From: Marmoricola sp963827025
GTDB taxonomy: Bacteria > Actinomycetota > Actinomycetes > Propionibacteriales > Nocardioidaceae
Assembly: GCA_963827025.1 (NCBI GenBank)
Contig: CAWGZB010000002.1
Span: forward strand, 248,001-312,000
Reading direction: 5' to 3'
DNA length: 64,000 bases
The position numbers and the translations under genes were made by a program. Shown one piece after another: positions 47,360 through 56,079 of the stretch; positions within the stretch are counted from its first letter, which is position 1, and every line of letters starts with the position of its first letter. The notes under the pieces were generated by a model. That model was given only the letters and a program-made list of their open reading frames with translations, searched no databases and was not told the DNA's origin.

Positions 47360-49231
47360 ATGACGAGCACCGTCCCGGATCGAGCCGCCTGCGGCGACCC
47401 CGCCTGGGTGCGCCCCGGCCTGTGGGCACTCCTGGCCACCACCGCACTGCTCTACCTGTGGGACCTGAGCAGCTCGGGCCGGGCGAACGCCTTCTACGCC
47501 AGCGCCGTGCAGGCGGGCACCGAGTCGTGGAAGGCCTTCTTCTTCGGCTCGCTGGACGCGGGCAACGCGATCACGGTCGACAAGCCACCGGTGTCGCTGT
47601 GGGTGATGGGCCTGTCCGCGCGCGTCTTCGGCCTGAGCAGCTGGAGCCTGCTCGCCCCGCAGGCGCTCATGGGCGTCGCCTCCGTGGGCCTGGTGTACGC
47701 CACCGTGCGCCGGCAGTTCAAGGCGCAGGCAGGGTTGCTGGCGGGCGCCGTGCTGGCGCTGACGCCGGTCGCCGCCTTGATGTTCCGCTTCGACAACCCC
47801 GACGCGCTGCTCGTCCTGCTCACCGTGGCGGCGACCTACGCGATGGTGCGCGCCGTCGAGCGCGCGGGCACCCGGTGGCTGGTCCTCGCCGCCGTCCTGG
47901 TCGGGACCGCCTTCCTGACCAAGATGCTGCAGGCGTTCCTGGTGCTGCCGGTCTTCGTGCTCGTCCACCTGCTGCTCGTCGACACCCCGGTCCGGCGTCG
48001 CGTCGTGCAGCTGGTGGCGGCTCTCGCCGCGCTCGTGGTCGCCTCGGGCTGGTGGGTCGCGGTCGTGGAGCTCTGGCCGGCTGCCTCGCGCCCGTACATC
48101 GGCGGTTCCCAGACGAACAGCGCGCTCGAGCTGGCGCTCGGCTACAACGGCCTCGGTCGGATCACCGGCCACGAGACCGGCAGCGTGGGCGGCGGTGGCG
48201 GTCCGGGCGGCGGTCGATGGGGCACGCCGAGCCTGCTGCGCCTGTTCGGCAGCGAGTTCGGCGGCCAGGTCGCCTGGCTGATCCCCGCAGCACTCATCCT
48301 CGCCGGCGCGCTGCTGTGGTGGTCCCGGGGCGCTCCGCGCACCAACCCGCAGCGTGCACAGCTGCTGCTGTGGCTCGGCACCCTCCTGGCCACCGGGCTG
48401 ACGTTCAGCCTGATGGAGGGCATCGTCCACCCCTACTACGCCGTCGCCCTGGCCCCGTCGATCGCGGCGCTGGTGGGGATCGGCGCCACCGAGACCTGGC
48501 GGCTCCGCGACCGCTGGACGGCTCGCGCCGTGCTCGCGGGGACCCTGGTGGCCACCAGCCTGCTGGCCTGGCTCCTGCTCTCGCGGAGCCCGGACTGGTC
48601 CGCCCCCTTGCGGTACGCCGTCCTGGTCCTCGGCATCGCCATGGCGGTGACCCTCGTCGGGCTCCCGCTGCTCGGTCGCCGGATGGCGACGGTGGTGGCG
48701 GCCGGGGCGGTGCTGGTGGGGATGGCCGGTCCGGCGGCGTACTCGGTGCAGACCGCGTCCACGCCGCACACCGGTTCGCTGCCCACGGCCGGCCCGGTGT
48801 CCACGACCCGGCGCGGCCCCGGGGGGATGCGGCCCGGCGGTCCACCGGCGGGCGGCCTCCTGAACGCAGGCACGCCGTCGGCCGCCATGGTCGAGGCCCT
48901 GAGCTCCGACGCCTCGTCGTACACGTGGGCCGCGGCGACGGTCGGCGCCAACAACGCAGCCGGCTACCAGCTGGGGACCGGGCTGCCGGTCCTCGCGCTC
49001 GGCGGCTTCAACGGCACCGACCCCGCGCCGACGACGGCGCAGTTCCAGCAGTGGGTCGCTGCGGGGCGCGTGCACTGGTTCATCACCGGCGGGGGCCCGG
49101 GCGGCCCGGGCGGCCCGGGCGGCGGCGGTTCCGGCACCACCGCCCAGATCAGCGCTTGGGTGGAGAGCCACTTCACCGCCACCACGATCGACGGCGTGAC
49201 GCTCTACGACCTCACCCGTCCCGCCCCCTGA
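47360..49231 (+). CDS. GT39/ArnT-like membrane glycosyltransferase
   Basis: This 623-residue polytopic enzyme has the PMT/ArnT-like early motif with the catalytic acid region (GNAITVDKPPVSLWVMGLS) and about a dozen transmembrane helices. The extracytoplasmic C-terminal domain (about 475-623) contains Gly-rich stretches. One of these is encoded by three tandem copies of GGCCCGGGC (49094-49120). Such enzymes move a sugar from polyprenyl phosphate onto an exported acceptor. ATG 47360 is just after the GT2-GtrA stop. The acceptor is unknown. Confidence 0.85.
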   Translation: MTSTVPDRAACGDPAWVRPGLWALLATTALLYLWDLSSSGRANAFYASAVQAGTESWKAFFFGSLDAGNAITVDKPPVSLWVMGLSARVFGLSSWSLLAPQALMGVASVGLVYATVRRQFKAQAGLLAGAVLALTPVAALMFRFDNPDALLVLLTVAATYAMVRAVERAGTRWLVLAAVLVGTAFLTKMLQAFLVLPVFVLVHLLLVDTPVRRRVVQLVAALAALVVASGWWVAVVELWPAASRPYIGGSQTNSALELALGYNGLGRITGHETGSVGGGGGPGGGRWGTPSLLRLFGSEFGGQVAWLIPAALILAGALLWWSRGAPRTNPQRAQLLLWLGTLLATGLTFSLMEGIVHPYYAVALAPSIAALVGIGATETWRLRDRWTARAVLAGTLVATSLLAWLLLSRSPDWSAPLRYAVLVLGIAMAVTLVGLPLLGRRMATVVAAGAVLVGMAGPAAYSVQTASTPHTGSLPTAGPVSTTRRGPGGMRPGGPPAGGLLNAGTPSAAMVEALSSDASSYTWAAATVGANNAAGYQLGTGLPVLALGGFNGTDPAPTTAQFQQWVAAGRVHWFITGGGPGGPGGPGGGGSGTTAQISAWVESHFTATTIDGVTLYDLTRPAP

Positions 49232-49335
49232 GCCGCACCGGAGGGGTCCACGGATCGAGGGCCTGGCGACACGTCAGTCTGGTAACAACTGCATAAATCC
49301 GGACACAATCCCCGAGACCGGAGCATGATGGCACC

Positions 49336-50616
49336 GTGAGCTCTCGGGGGTTCTGGGCGCGCGCGCGTGGGAGGCGTGGATCCAGCCGGTCGCAGTCGCC
49401 GCCCAGCGCGCTGCTCGCCAGGCTGGCCGCCGGCGCGCTCGCAGTACGACGGCGTGCGCACGACTGTCGCGAGGCCGAGTCGCTGCGGCGCACCCAACGG
49501 GAGCTGGCGGTCACCAACGAACGCTACCGCTCGCTGTTCCACTACCACCCGGCGAGCGTCTTCTCCCTCGACCTCGACGGACACTTCGTCGAGGCCAACC
49601 GCGCCAGCGAGGGCCTGGTCGGCTACTCACTCGCGCAGATGCAGCAGAAGCACTTCGCCGAGCTGGTCGCACCGCGCGACGCGGAGACCACCCTGCACGC
49701 GTTCGAGGCGGTCCTGCGACGTGAGCCCCAGGAGGTGGACGTCCGGCTCCGCCACCGCGACGGCCGACCCATCGACGCACGCGTCACCAGCCTGCCCATC
49801 GTGGTCGACGACGAGGTCGTCGGTGTCTACGGCATCGCGGTCGACACCACCGAGGACAACCGGATCCGCCGCGAGCTCGCGGCCGCGCTGGCCTGCGCCG
49901 AGGAAGCCAGTGAGGCCAAGTCGCGGTTCCTCGCCAACGTCAGTCACGAGATCCGCACCCCCCTGACCAGCCTGCTGGGCACCACCGAGCTGCTCGAGGA
50001 CACCGGGCTCGACGAGCAGCAGGCCCGGTTCGTCGAGGTGGTGAACCGCTCCGGCCAGCGGCTCCTCACCCTGGTCAACGACCTCCTCGACCTCGCCCGG
50101 ATCGAGGCCGGCGAGACGCGGGTCGAGCGCCGCGCCTTCGACGTACGCCGGCTGGTCTGCGACGTGGTGTCGCTCTACGCCGTCAGCGCCCGGCGCAAGG
50201 GCCTGGAGCTCTTGTGCGAGCTGCCCGCCACCCTCCCCCGCTCACTCCTCGGTGATCCGGACCGGATCGGGCAGGTGCTCACCAACCTGCTGGACAACGC
50301 GGTGAAGTTCACCGAGCACGGCTGGGTGGCGGTCCGGGTCGCCCTCGACCAGGAGACCGGTGCTTCGCGAGCCACCCTGCGCGTGGACGTGGCCGACTCC
50401 GGTATCGGCGTCAACCCTGCGGACCTGGCGTCGCTCTTCGAGGCCTTCCACCAGGTCGACACCTCGATCACCCGCAAGTACGGCGGCGCTGGACTCGGCC
50501 TCTCACTGTCCCAGGAGCTGGTCCAGCTCCTGGGCGGTTCCCTCGGCGTCGAAAGTGCGCCCGGTCTGGGCAGCACCTTCACCGCACGGCTGCCACTCGA
50601 GGTCCTCCAGGACTGA
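49336..50616 (+). CDS. Orphan PAS histidine kinase
   Basis: Soluble sensor kinase of 426 residues: a PAS domain (about 60-180, RYRSLFHYHPASVFSLDLDG, VGYSLAQMQQKHFAELV), HisKA with SHEIRTPLTSLLG and HATPase_c with NLLDNAVKFTEHG, DSGIGVNPADL and GGAGLGLSLSQEL. No transmembrane helix and no neighbouring response regulator are visible, so it is an orphan. Start GTG 49336 has CATGAT 6 nt upstream. A relatively AT-rich stretch (49284-49308) precedes it and could hold the -35 region. Confidence 0.9.
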   Translation: MSSRGFWARARGRRGSSRSQSPPSALLARLAAGALAVRRRAHDCREAESLRRTQRELAVTNERYRSLFHYHPASVFSLDLDGHFVEANRASEGLVGYSLAQMQQKHFAELVAPRDAETTLHAFEAVLRREPQEVDVRLRHRDGRPIDARVTSLPIVVDDEVVGVYGIAVDTTEDNRIRRELAAALACAEEASEAKSRFLANVSHEIRTPLTSLLGTTELLEDTGLDEQQARFVEVVNRSGQRLLTLVNDLLDLARIEAGETRVERRAFDVRRLVCDVVSLYAVSARRKGLELLCELPATLPRSLLGDPDRIGQVLTNLLDNAVKFTEHGWVAVRVALDQETGASRATLRVDVADSGIGVNPADLASLFEAFHQVDTSITRKYGGAGLGLSLSQELVQLLGGSLGVESAPGLGSTFTARLPLEVLQD

Positions 50617-50736
50617 GGAACTGCGCCCACCTGTCTCGCGTCCGGCGGTTGCAGGACCACCGACCCTGCTGTCCGGGCTCGTGCACAGCCATTCTGGAAG
50701 GGGCGGACCGCCCCCGACGCGTGCGAGGGGGGAACC

Positions 50737-52122
50737 ATGCACGGACGAGAACACCGAGTGCGGTTGCTGAGGCCGCGGGTCGTGGCGGCAGTCTCGGCCG
50801 CCATCCTCACCGTGGCCCTGGGAGCCGTTGCAGCTCCGGCCTCGGGGACGGACCCGGCCCCGGAAGCGCCGTGCGGCGGCCTGGTCCCGATGGAGAGCAA
50901 CGCCCCGGCGAATGCGCCGGTCGCGGCGGGCGCGTACTTCAGCTTCCCCAACACGACATCGGCCGAGAAGATGGCGATCCGCGACCGCGTGCTGGCGATG
51001 ATCCGGAGCACGAACGGGAAGTACTGCGCCGACACGGGGCAGACCGACGCGGACGATCATCCGGTCTACGAGGTCAGGCACGGCGTGGTGAAGATCGCCA
51101 CCTGGTCCTTCAACGACTGGACCGTCGCCAACGCGCTGAAGGCCGCCAAGTCCCGCGGGGCGAGCGTGCAGGCGGTGGCCGCGCGCAGCATCAACCAGAC
51201 CAAGCACTACAAGCCCTGGATCGCCGCGGCCGGAGTCCGGAGGGCCCTCGGTTACCACAGGGCGCCGGTGCCGTCGGGCCTGACCTACAACGACGAGGTC
51301 AGCTGGGCGCACGACTGTGGGGGGTCCTGCCGAGGTCCGCGCGGGACCCAGCACGCCAAGTTCTTCCTCTTCCAGGACGTCGGCACCGCACACCTGCGCG
51401 ACGCGGTGATGCAGTCCTCGATGAACCTGACGAAGTTCGCCTACACCGGGCAGTGGAACCAGGCGGACGTCAGGTACGACGCCGCCGGCTACGACCACTT
51501 CGCACAGGTCTTCTACGAGCTGGCCCGTGAGTTCCGCGGCGGCTTCCTGCGCTGGGACGGCGCCGAGGTCTCGGACATCTTCTTCCCCAAGTACAAGGGC
51601 GCGGATCCCGCCATGCGCGTGCTCAGCAACGTCTCCTGCGCCGGGAGCAAGGACGTCCGGGTGATCAACTACGCGTTCTACGACACGCGCGGTCTTGCTC
51701 TCGCACGCCAGCTGCGCGACCTGTGGGGCCGGGGCTGCGAGGTGAAGGTCATCTACTCGATCAGCAGCCGGGGCGTGATGCGGATCCTGCGGGCCCACAG
51801 CGGCCGAGGCCCCATCCCGGTGCGGCAGTCGGTGATCCGCAAGCGCGGCAAGGTGGTGAAGTACAACCACAGCAAGTGGGTCTCCGTCGGTGACCGGGTC
51901 CTGGACGGCTCGGGCAACTGGAGCAACAACTCGTTCCAGGACGACGAGCAGTTCCAGGAGTTCTCCGGTGCCGGCCCGTTCGCGGCCAACTTCACCAAGA
52001 CCTGGAACCAGCGCACCTCCAAGGTGCCCCGCATCGGGCGGGTGGGGCCGAACTTCCGCAACCTGCCCGAGGAACCCCAGTGGGGCCGGGGCGAGCTGAA
52101 GCACCTCACTCCCTACGGCTGA
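50737..52122 (+). CDS. Secreted phospholipase D-like protein
   Basis: This 461-residue protein has a signal peptide (Arg-rich start, then VVAAVSAAILTVALGAVAAPASG, cleavage near residue 36). It has two PLD-like HKD motifs near residues 205 (HAKFFLFQD) and 385 (HSKWVSVGD followed by GSGNWS). In both the aspartate comes one residue later than in the standard HxK-x4-D, with Gln or Gly at the canonical position. Several Cys pairs fit an exported enzyme. ATG 50737 has GGGGGG upstream. Confidence 0.85.
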   Translation: MHGREHRVRLLRPRVVAAVSAAILTVALGAVAAPASGTDPAPEAPCGGLVPMESNAPANAPVAAGAYFSFPNTTSAEKMAIRDRVLAMIRSTNGKYCADTGQTDADDHPVYEVRHGVVKIATWSFNDWTVANALKAAKSRGASVQAVAARSINQTKHYKPWIAAAGVRRALGYHRAPVPSGLTYNDEVSWAHDCGGSCRGPRGTQHAKFFLFQDVGTAHLRDAVMQSSMNLTKFAYTGQWNQADVRYDAAGYDHFAQVFYELAREFRGGFLRWDGAEVSDIFFPKYKGADPAMRVLSNVSCAGSKDVRVINYAFYDTRGLALARQLRDLWGRGCEVKVIYSISSRGVMRILRAHSGRGPIPVRQSVIRKRGKVVKYNHSKWVSVGDRVLDGSGNWSNNSFQDDEQFQEFSGAGPFAANFTKTWNQRTSKVPRIGRVGPNFRNLPEEPQWGRGELKHLTPYG

Positions 52123-52201
52123 CGCACGGCGGCGTCTGCCCAGGTGGTGCCCGAAGGGCCCCCTGGGAGGGTGGCCGGCTCGTGCGGGTCGGCGCAGGGT
52201 G

Positions 52202-52527
52202 GAGGGTGACATCGAGGTGACCGCGCCCGGGGAACACCGCTCCGGGCCAGAACAAGGTGCTGAAGGGTCCGATGACCGCCGACCGACATCGACGCCGACA
52301 AGATCAAGAACGGCAACGTCTCGTTCACCACGGACCCGGCGACTCTGACTGCGGCCCCCACGGTCAGCGGTGCCCAGGCCGGTTGCCCGAACCCGAACTG
52401 GACCGGCGTCAACCCCACCCTCGTCACGACCAGCATCACCATGGACATCTACCAAGGCGGGCTGCTCTTCCACTGCACGGCCTCAGACCCGGACGGCCTG
52501 TCCGGGACCGTGGCCCTGATCTGCTGA
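52202..52527 (+). pseudogene. Frameshifted remnant of a secreted protein
   Basis: Three reading frames join into one protein-like sequence: DIEVTAPG (frame of 52208), NTAPGQNKVLKGPMTA (frame of 52233) and TDIDADKIKNGNVSFTTD onward to LSGTVALIC and the TGA at 52525-52527 (frame of 52285). Each join needs a single extra base, the first in a run of four G. No start codon fits upstream. It looks like the C-terminal part of an exported beta-rich protein (two Cys, Thr/Ser-rich) that has decayed, unless the two insertions are assembly errors. A terminator follows. Confidence 0.6.
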
Positions 52528-52561
52528 GCGAGCCTGTCCACCGGCGCTCCGGCCGGATGGG

Positions 52562-52589
52562 AGAGGGGTGGCCGACCGGCCACCCCTCT
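52562..52589 (+). terminator. 12-bp perfect hairpin downstream of the remnant
   Basis: AGAGGGGTGGCC and GGCCACCCCTCT form a perfect 12-bp stem with a 4-nt loop (GACC). It is followed by TCG. It likely ended transcription of the decayed gene and separates it from the DUF305 gene. Confidence 0.75.
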
Positions 52590-52698
52590 TCGCTGCTCCG
52601 ACAGCGGGACCGGCGGCCCCGCTCAGAGCGGCCGTCCGTCCCTGCGACGAGGGGTGCGCCCGGAGCATGCTGGGGGCGAGACGACTCCTGGAGGACCG

Positions 52699-53385
52699 AT
52701 GAAGCGCTCGCTGGTGGTGGTCCTCGCGGCGCTCGCCCTCGTGGTGGGCGGCGTCGTGGGATATGCATTTGCTCGCGGGGACGACCATGCGGCGTGGCCC
52801 GCACACATGACGGGCGGCCACGGAGGTCCCGGGGCCGGGCCGGGCGCTGGCTCCGGCCGCCACTCGGAGTTGATGGACCACCGCCTCGTACGCAGCGAGT
52901 TCGACTACCTGGCGCAGATGATCCCTCACCACGAGGAGGCGATCGCGGCCGCACAGGAGCTGCGGAGATCCGACCGCGCGCAGCTGCGCACGTTCGCCGA
53001 CGACATCGTGCGTACCCAGTCGCGTCAGGTGACGCAGATGAAGCAGTGGCTCGCCGAGTGGTATCCCGGGCGGGACACCAGCGTCGACTACGAGCCGATG
53101 ATGCGGGACCTCGGCGACCTCAGCGGCGACCGGCTGGATCGCGCCTTCCTCGAGGACATGATCCCCCACCACATGTCCGCGGTGATGATGTCGCAACAGC
53201 TCCTCGCCCGCGGGCTCGCCGACCACGACGCGCTCAGCCAGCTGGCGGCGTCGATCCGCGACGAGCAGCACGACGAGATCTTCCGGATGCAGCGCTGGCT
53301 CGGCCAGTGGTACGGCGAACGCGGCCACGGCAGGTGGGACGACGGGGACGAGCACGGTCCGATGGGGCCGGGAATGATGTGGTGA
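52699..53385 (+). CDS. DUF305 exported protein
   Basis: This 228-residue protein has an N-terminal signal anchor (VVVLAALALVVGGVVGYAF), a Gly-rich spacer and two DUF305 four-helix halves. The typical motifs are MIPHHEEAIAAAQE near residue 75 and MIPHHMSAVMMSQ near residue 155. DUF305 proteins have a ferritin-like fold and are often linked to metal handling. The His- and Met-rich C-terminus (GERGHGRWDDGDEHGPMGPGMMW) may bind copper (inference). ATG 52699 has GGAGG upstream. Confidence 0.88.
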   Translation: MKRSLVVVLAALALVVGGVVGYAFARGDDHAAWPAHMTGGHGGPGAGPGAGSGRHSELMDHRLVRSEFDYLAQMIPHHEEAIAAAQELRRSDRAQLRTFADDIVRTQSRQVTQMKQWLAEWYPGRDTSVDYEPMMRDLGDLSGDRLDRAFLEDMIPHHMSAVMMSQQLLARGLADHDALSQLAASIRDEQHDEIFRMQRWLGQWYGERGHGRWDDGDEHGPMGPGMMW

Positions 53386-53418
53386 ACCCTCGTCTCTGAC
53401 CCGTGGGAGCATGCCGCC

Positions 53419-54030
53419 ATGGCCGAGACCGCCGGATCCGAGCCGCTGCCCCGCCGCGGGCGCCCCGGGTACGACGCCGACACCGTGCTGAGGCGCGCCA
53501 TCGAGCTGTTCAACCGGCAGGGGTACGACGCCACCAGCGTGGGTGACCTGGCCCGCGAGCTGGGCGTGTCGAAGTCGACGATCTACCACCACGTCCCCAG
53601 CAAGGAACACCTGCTCGCCGCCGCGCTCGACGAGGCGCTGGACGGGCTGACCGGGGCCCTGGACCGAGCCGCCGCCGAGCCGGGCACCGCCGAGGACCGC
53701 CTGCGGCACGCGGTGGAGGCGTCGGTGGAGATCCTGGCCGAGCACCTGCCGGCGGTCACGCTGCTGTTGCGGGTACGCGGCAACAGCGCTGTCGAGATGG
53801 AGGCCCTGGCGCGCCGGCGCCGAGTCGACGAGCAGCTCGCCGGCCTGGTGCGCGCGGCGGTCGAGGAGGGTTCGCTGCGGGGCGACATCCCTGCCGAGGT
53901 GGCCAGCCGGTTGCTGTTCGGAATGGTCAACTCACTGGTCGAGTGGTACCACCCCGAGGGCGAGATCGACGCGGGCGCGCTCGCGAGCGCAGTCAGTCGG
54001 CTGGCGTTCGAGGGCCTGCGTCGACGCTGA
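53419..54030 (+). CDS. TetR-family regulator, probably PaaR-type
   Basis: This 203-residue TetR protein has a helix-turn-helix near residues 35-55 (TSVGDLARELGVSKSTIYHHV) and a helical ligand domain. It lies just beyond paaI at the end of the paa operon, convergent with it. The only strong TetR-like operator nearby is the 20-bp palindrome in front of paaA, so it is the best candidate repressor of the paa genes with phenylacetyl-CoA as inducer (inference from known PaaR systems). Confidence 0.82.
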   Translation: MAETAGSEPLPRRGRPGYDADTVLRRAIELFNRQGYDATSVGDLARELGVSKSTIYHHVPSKEHLLAAALDEALDGLTGALDRAAAEPGTAEDRLRHAVEASVEILAEHLPAVTLLLRVRGNSAVEMEALARRRRVDEQLAGLVRAAVEEGSLRGDIPAEVASRLLFGMVNSLVEWYHPEGEIDAGALASAVSRLAFEGLRRR

Positions 54031-54038
54031 CTCCCGGC

Positions 54039-54491
54039 TCAGGTCTCGATGGCCCGGCCGGTGTCGTGGCTGCGTCCGCGGAACTCCGCCACCACCGTCG
54101 CCTCGGGCTCGCGGCACACCGTCACGTCGTACAGACCGGTGCGGCCGCGCCGGACCCGCTCCACGGCGACCGCGCGAAGGCGGTCACCGAGCCGCGCCGG
54201 CTCGAGGAACGACACCTCGAAGCCCGCCGCCACCGTCACCGAGCCGTGGGAGTTGCACGCCACCGCGAAGGCGCTGTCGGCCAGGGCGGCGACGAGCCCG
54301 CCGTGGCACATCCCCCAGCCGTTGACCATGTCGGCACGCACGGTCATGGTCACCTCGGCGCGGCCCGGCTCGACGACGGCCATCTCCATGCCGAGCGTCC
54401 GGCTGGCGAGGTCCTCCCCCCACATCCGCTCGGCGCTGCGCCGTGCGGTCGCGCGCGCAGCCTCCCCGTCCTCGGGGCGATGCTCAGGCAT
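54039..54491 (-). CDS. paaI: Phenylacetyl-CoA-pathway hotdog thioesterase PaaI
   Basis: Hydrolyses phenylacetyl-CoA or hydroxyphenylacetyl-CoA thioesters that would otherwise trap CoA. The 150-residue single hotdog domain has the PaaI motif GWGMCHGGLVAALADSAFAVA with the active-site Asp and the loop EVSFLEPARLGD. ATG 54491 overlaps the paaE stop by 8 bp, so it is part of the paa operon. The C-terminus is convergent with the TetR gene. Confidence 0.9.
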   Translation of the reverse strand: MPEHRPEDGEAARATARRSAERMWGEDLASRTLGMEMAVVEPGRAEVTMTVRADMVNGWGMCHGGLVAALADSAFAVACNSHGSVTVAAGFEVSFLEPARLGDRLRAVAVERVRRGRTGLYDVTVCREPEATVVAEFRGRSHDTGRAIET

Positions 54492-55575
54492 CGAAGTCCA
54501 CGGTGACCTCGGCGGAGACCGGGTGGCTCTGGCAGGTGAGCACGAACCCGCTCTCCACCTCCTCGTCCTCCAGCGCGTAGTTGCGGCGCATGTCCACCTC
54601 GCCGCTGACCACACGCGCCCGGCAGGTGCCACAGACCCCGCCCTTGCAGGCGAAGGGCAGGTCCGCACGACCACGCTGCGCGGAGTCGAGGATCGGCACC
54701 CCGGTGGGCATCGCCGTGGTCGTCGAGCGGCCGTCGAGGACGACGGTGACCTGGCTGGTCGGCCCGTCGGGCACGACGCTCGGCCGGTGCAGCTCCGGCG
54801 GCGGCTCGTCGACGTAGAACAGCTCGAAGTGCACCCGCTCCGCGGGCACCCCGAGCTCGCCGAGGACCCCACGGGCGCCGGTGATCATCGCGAAGGGACC
54901 GCACAACCAGACGTGGTCGAGGTCGTCGACCGGCACCAGCGCGGTGAGGATGCGACGCAGCCGGTCGGCGTCGAGCCGCCCGGAGAACAGCTCGACGTCC
55001 CGGGGTTCGCGCGAGAGCACGTGCACGACCTCGAACCTCGGACCGTAGCGATCCTTGAGGCCGGCCAGCTCCTCGGCGAACATCACCGTCGAGGTCCCCC
55101 GGTTTCCGTAGAGCAGGGTCACCCGGGAGTGCGGGTGCCGCAGCACCGTCGGCGCGATCGACATCATCGGCGTGATGCCGGACCCGGCCGCGACCAGCAG
55201 GTGGCGGCTGCCGTCGGGCTCGGCGCGGAAGCTGCCCCGCGGCGTCTGCACGTCCACCCGGTCTCCGGGACGGATCTCGTGCACCAGCCACTCCGAGAAC
55301 CGCCCACCCGGAATGAGTCGCACGGCCACCCGGGGTGGCGCGCCCACCGGTGCGCAGATGGAGTAGTCGCGGCGGTGCTGCTCCCCGTCGATCGACCGGC
55401 GCAGCGTCAGGGACTGCCCGGCGGCGAAGTCGTAGTCGGAGCGCAGCTCCTCGGGGACCGCGAAGGTGACCGCGACCGCGTCCTCGCAGAGCCGGTCCAC
55501 GGCCGCGACCGTCAGTGTGTGGAAGGGTGCGCGGGCGGTGCCGGCACGGTCGCGTCCCACCTCGGTGGCGGTCAC
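54484..55575 (-). CDS. paaE: Phenylacetyl-CoA epoxidase reductase subunit PaaE
   Basis: Passes electrons from NADPH through FAD and a 2Fe-2S cluster to the PaaA diiron centre. The 363-residue protein has an FAD domain (about 30-130), a NAD(P) domain with GSGITPMMSIAP, and a C-terminal plant-type ferredoxin domain with CKGGVCGTCRARV and a distal Cys in FVLTCQSHP as cluster ligands. It starts at ATG 55575, one base after paaD ends. It is the electron-supply component of the operon. Confidence 0.94.
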   Translation of the reverse strand: MTATEVGRDRAGTARAPFHTLTVAAVDRLCEDAVAVTFAVPEELRSDYDFAAGQSLTLRRSIDGEQHRRDYSICAPVGAPPRVAVRLIPGGRFSEWLVHEIRPGDRVDVQTPRGSFRAEPDGSRHLLVAAGSGITPMMSIAPTVLRHPHSRVTLLYGNRGTSTVMFAEELAGLKDRYGPRFEVVHVLSREPRDVELFSGRLDADRLRRILTALVPVDDLDHVWLCGPFAMITGARGVLGELGVPAERVHFELFYVDEPPPELHRPSVVPDGPTSQVTVVLDGRSTTTAMPTGVPILDSAQRGRADLPFACKGGVCGTCRARVVSGEVDMRRNYALEDEEVESGFVLTCQSHPVSAEVTVDFDA

Positions 55576-55576
55576 C

Positions 55577-56077
55577 TCAGATCTCCTTGACGTGCTCGAA
55601 GGGCTCCTGGCACGCCGAGCACCGATACAGCGCCGTGCACGCCGTCGGACCGAACTCCGAGGTCAGCTCGGCGTCCGCGGCTCCACACCGCGGGCAGCTC
55701 AGCGCGCGTCTGGTGGGCAACAGCGTCAGCGTCGCCCGCCGCCGCGGCGCCGCCCCGGGCGGCGAGACGCCGTGCCGCCGTAGCAGGTCACGGCCGCGGG
55801 GAGTGATCCAGTCGCTGCTCCAGGGCGGCGACAGGGAGAGCCGCACCTCGACCTGCACGCCCTCGGCCCCGAGGCGACGCACGAGGTCCGCCTGCATCGC
55901 GCCCACGGCCGGGCAGCCGGAGTAGGTCGGGGTGATCGTGACCACGACCCGGTCGTCCTCCTGCTCGACTCCGCGCAGCACGCCGAGGTCCTCCAGGGTG
56001 AGCATCGGCAGCTCGGGGTCCGGGACCGACGCGGCAACCGCCCACAACCGGCCTACGTCGACAGCGGTTCCGCCCAT
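55577..56077 (-). CDS. paaD: Phenylacetyl-CoA epoxidase assembly subunit PaaD
   Basis: Small protein needed for epoxidase assembly. The 166-residue protein has a DUF59/MIP18-like domain (VPDPELPMLTLEDLGVLRGV, TPTYSGCPAVGAM with the conserved Cys) and a C-terminal zinc-ribbon with CPRCG and CSACQEPFEHV. Start ATG 56077 lies 2 nt after the paaC stop. GTG 56083 is an alternative that would overlap it. Confidence 0.92.
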   Translation of the reverse strand: MGGTAVDVGRLWAVAASVPDPELPMLTLEDLGVLRGVEQEDDRVVVTITPTYSGCPAVGAMQADLVRRLGAEGVQVEVRLSLSPPWSSDWITPRGRDLLRRHGVSPPGAAPRRRATLTLLPTRRALSCPRCGAADAELTSEFGPTACTALYRCSACQEPFEHVKEI

Positions 56078-56079
56078 GC

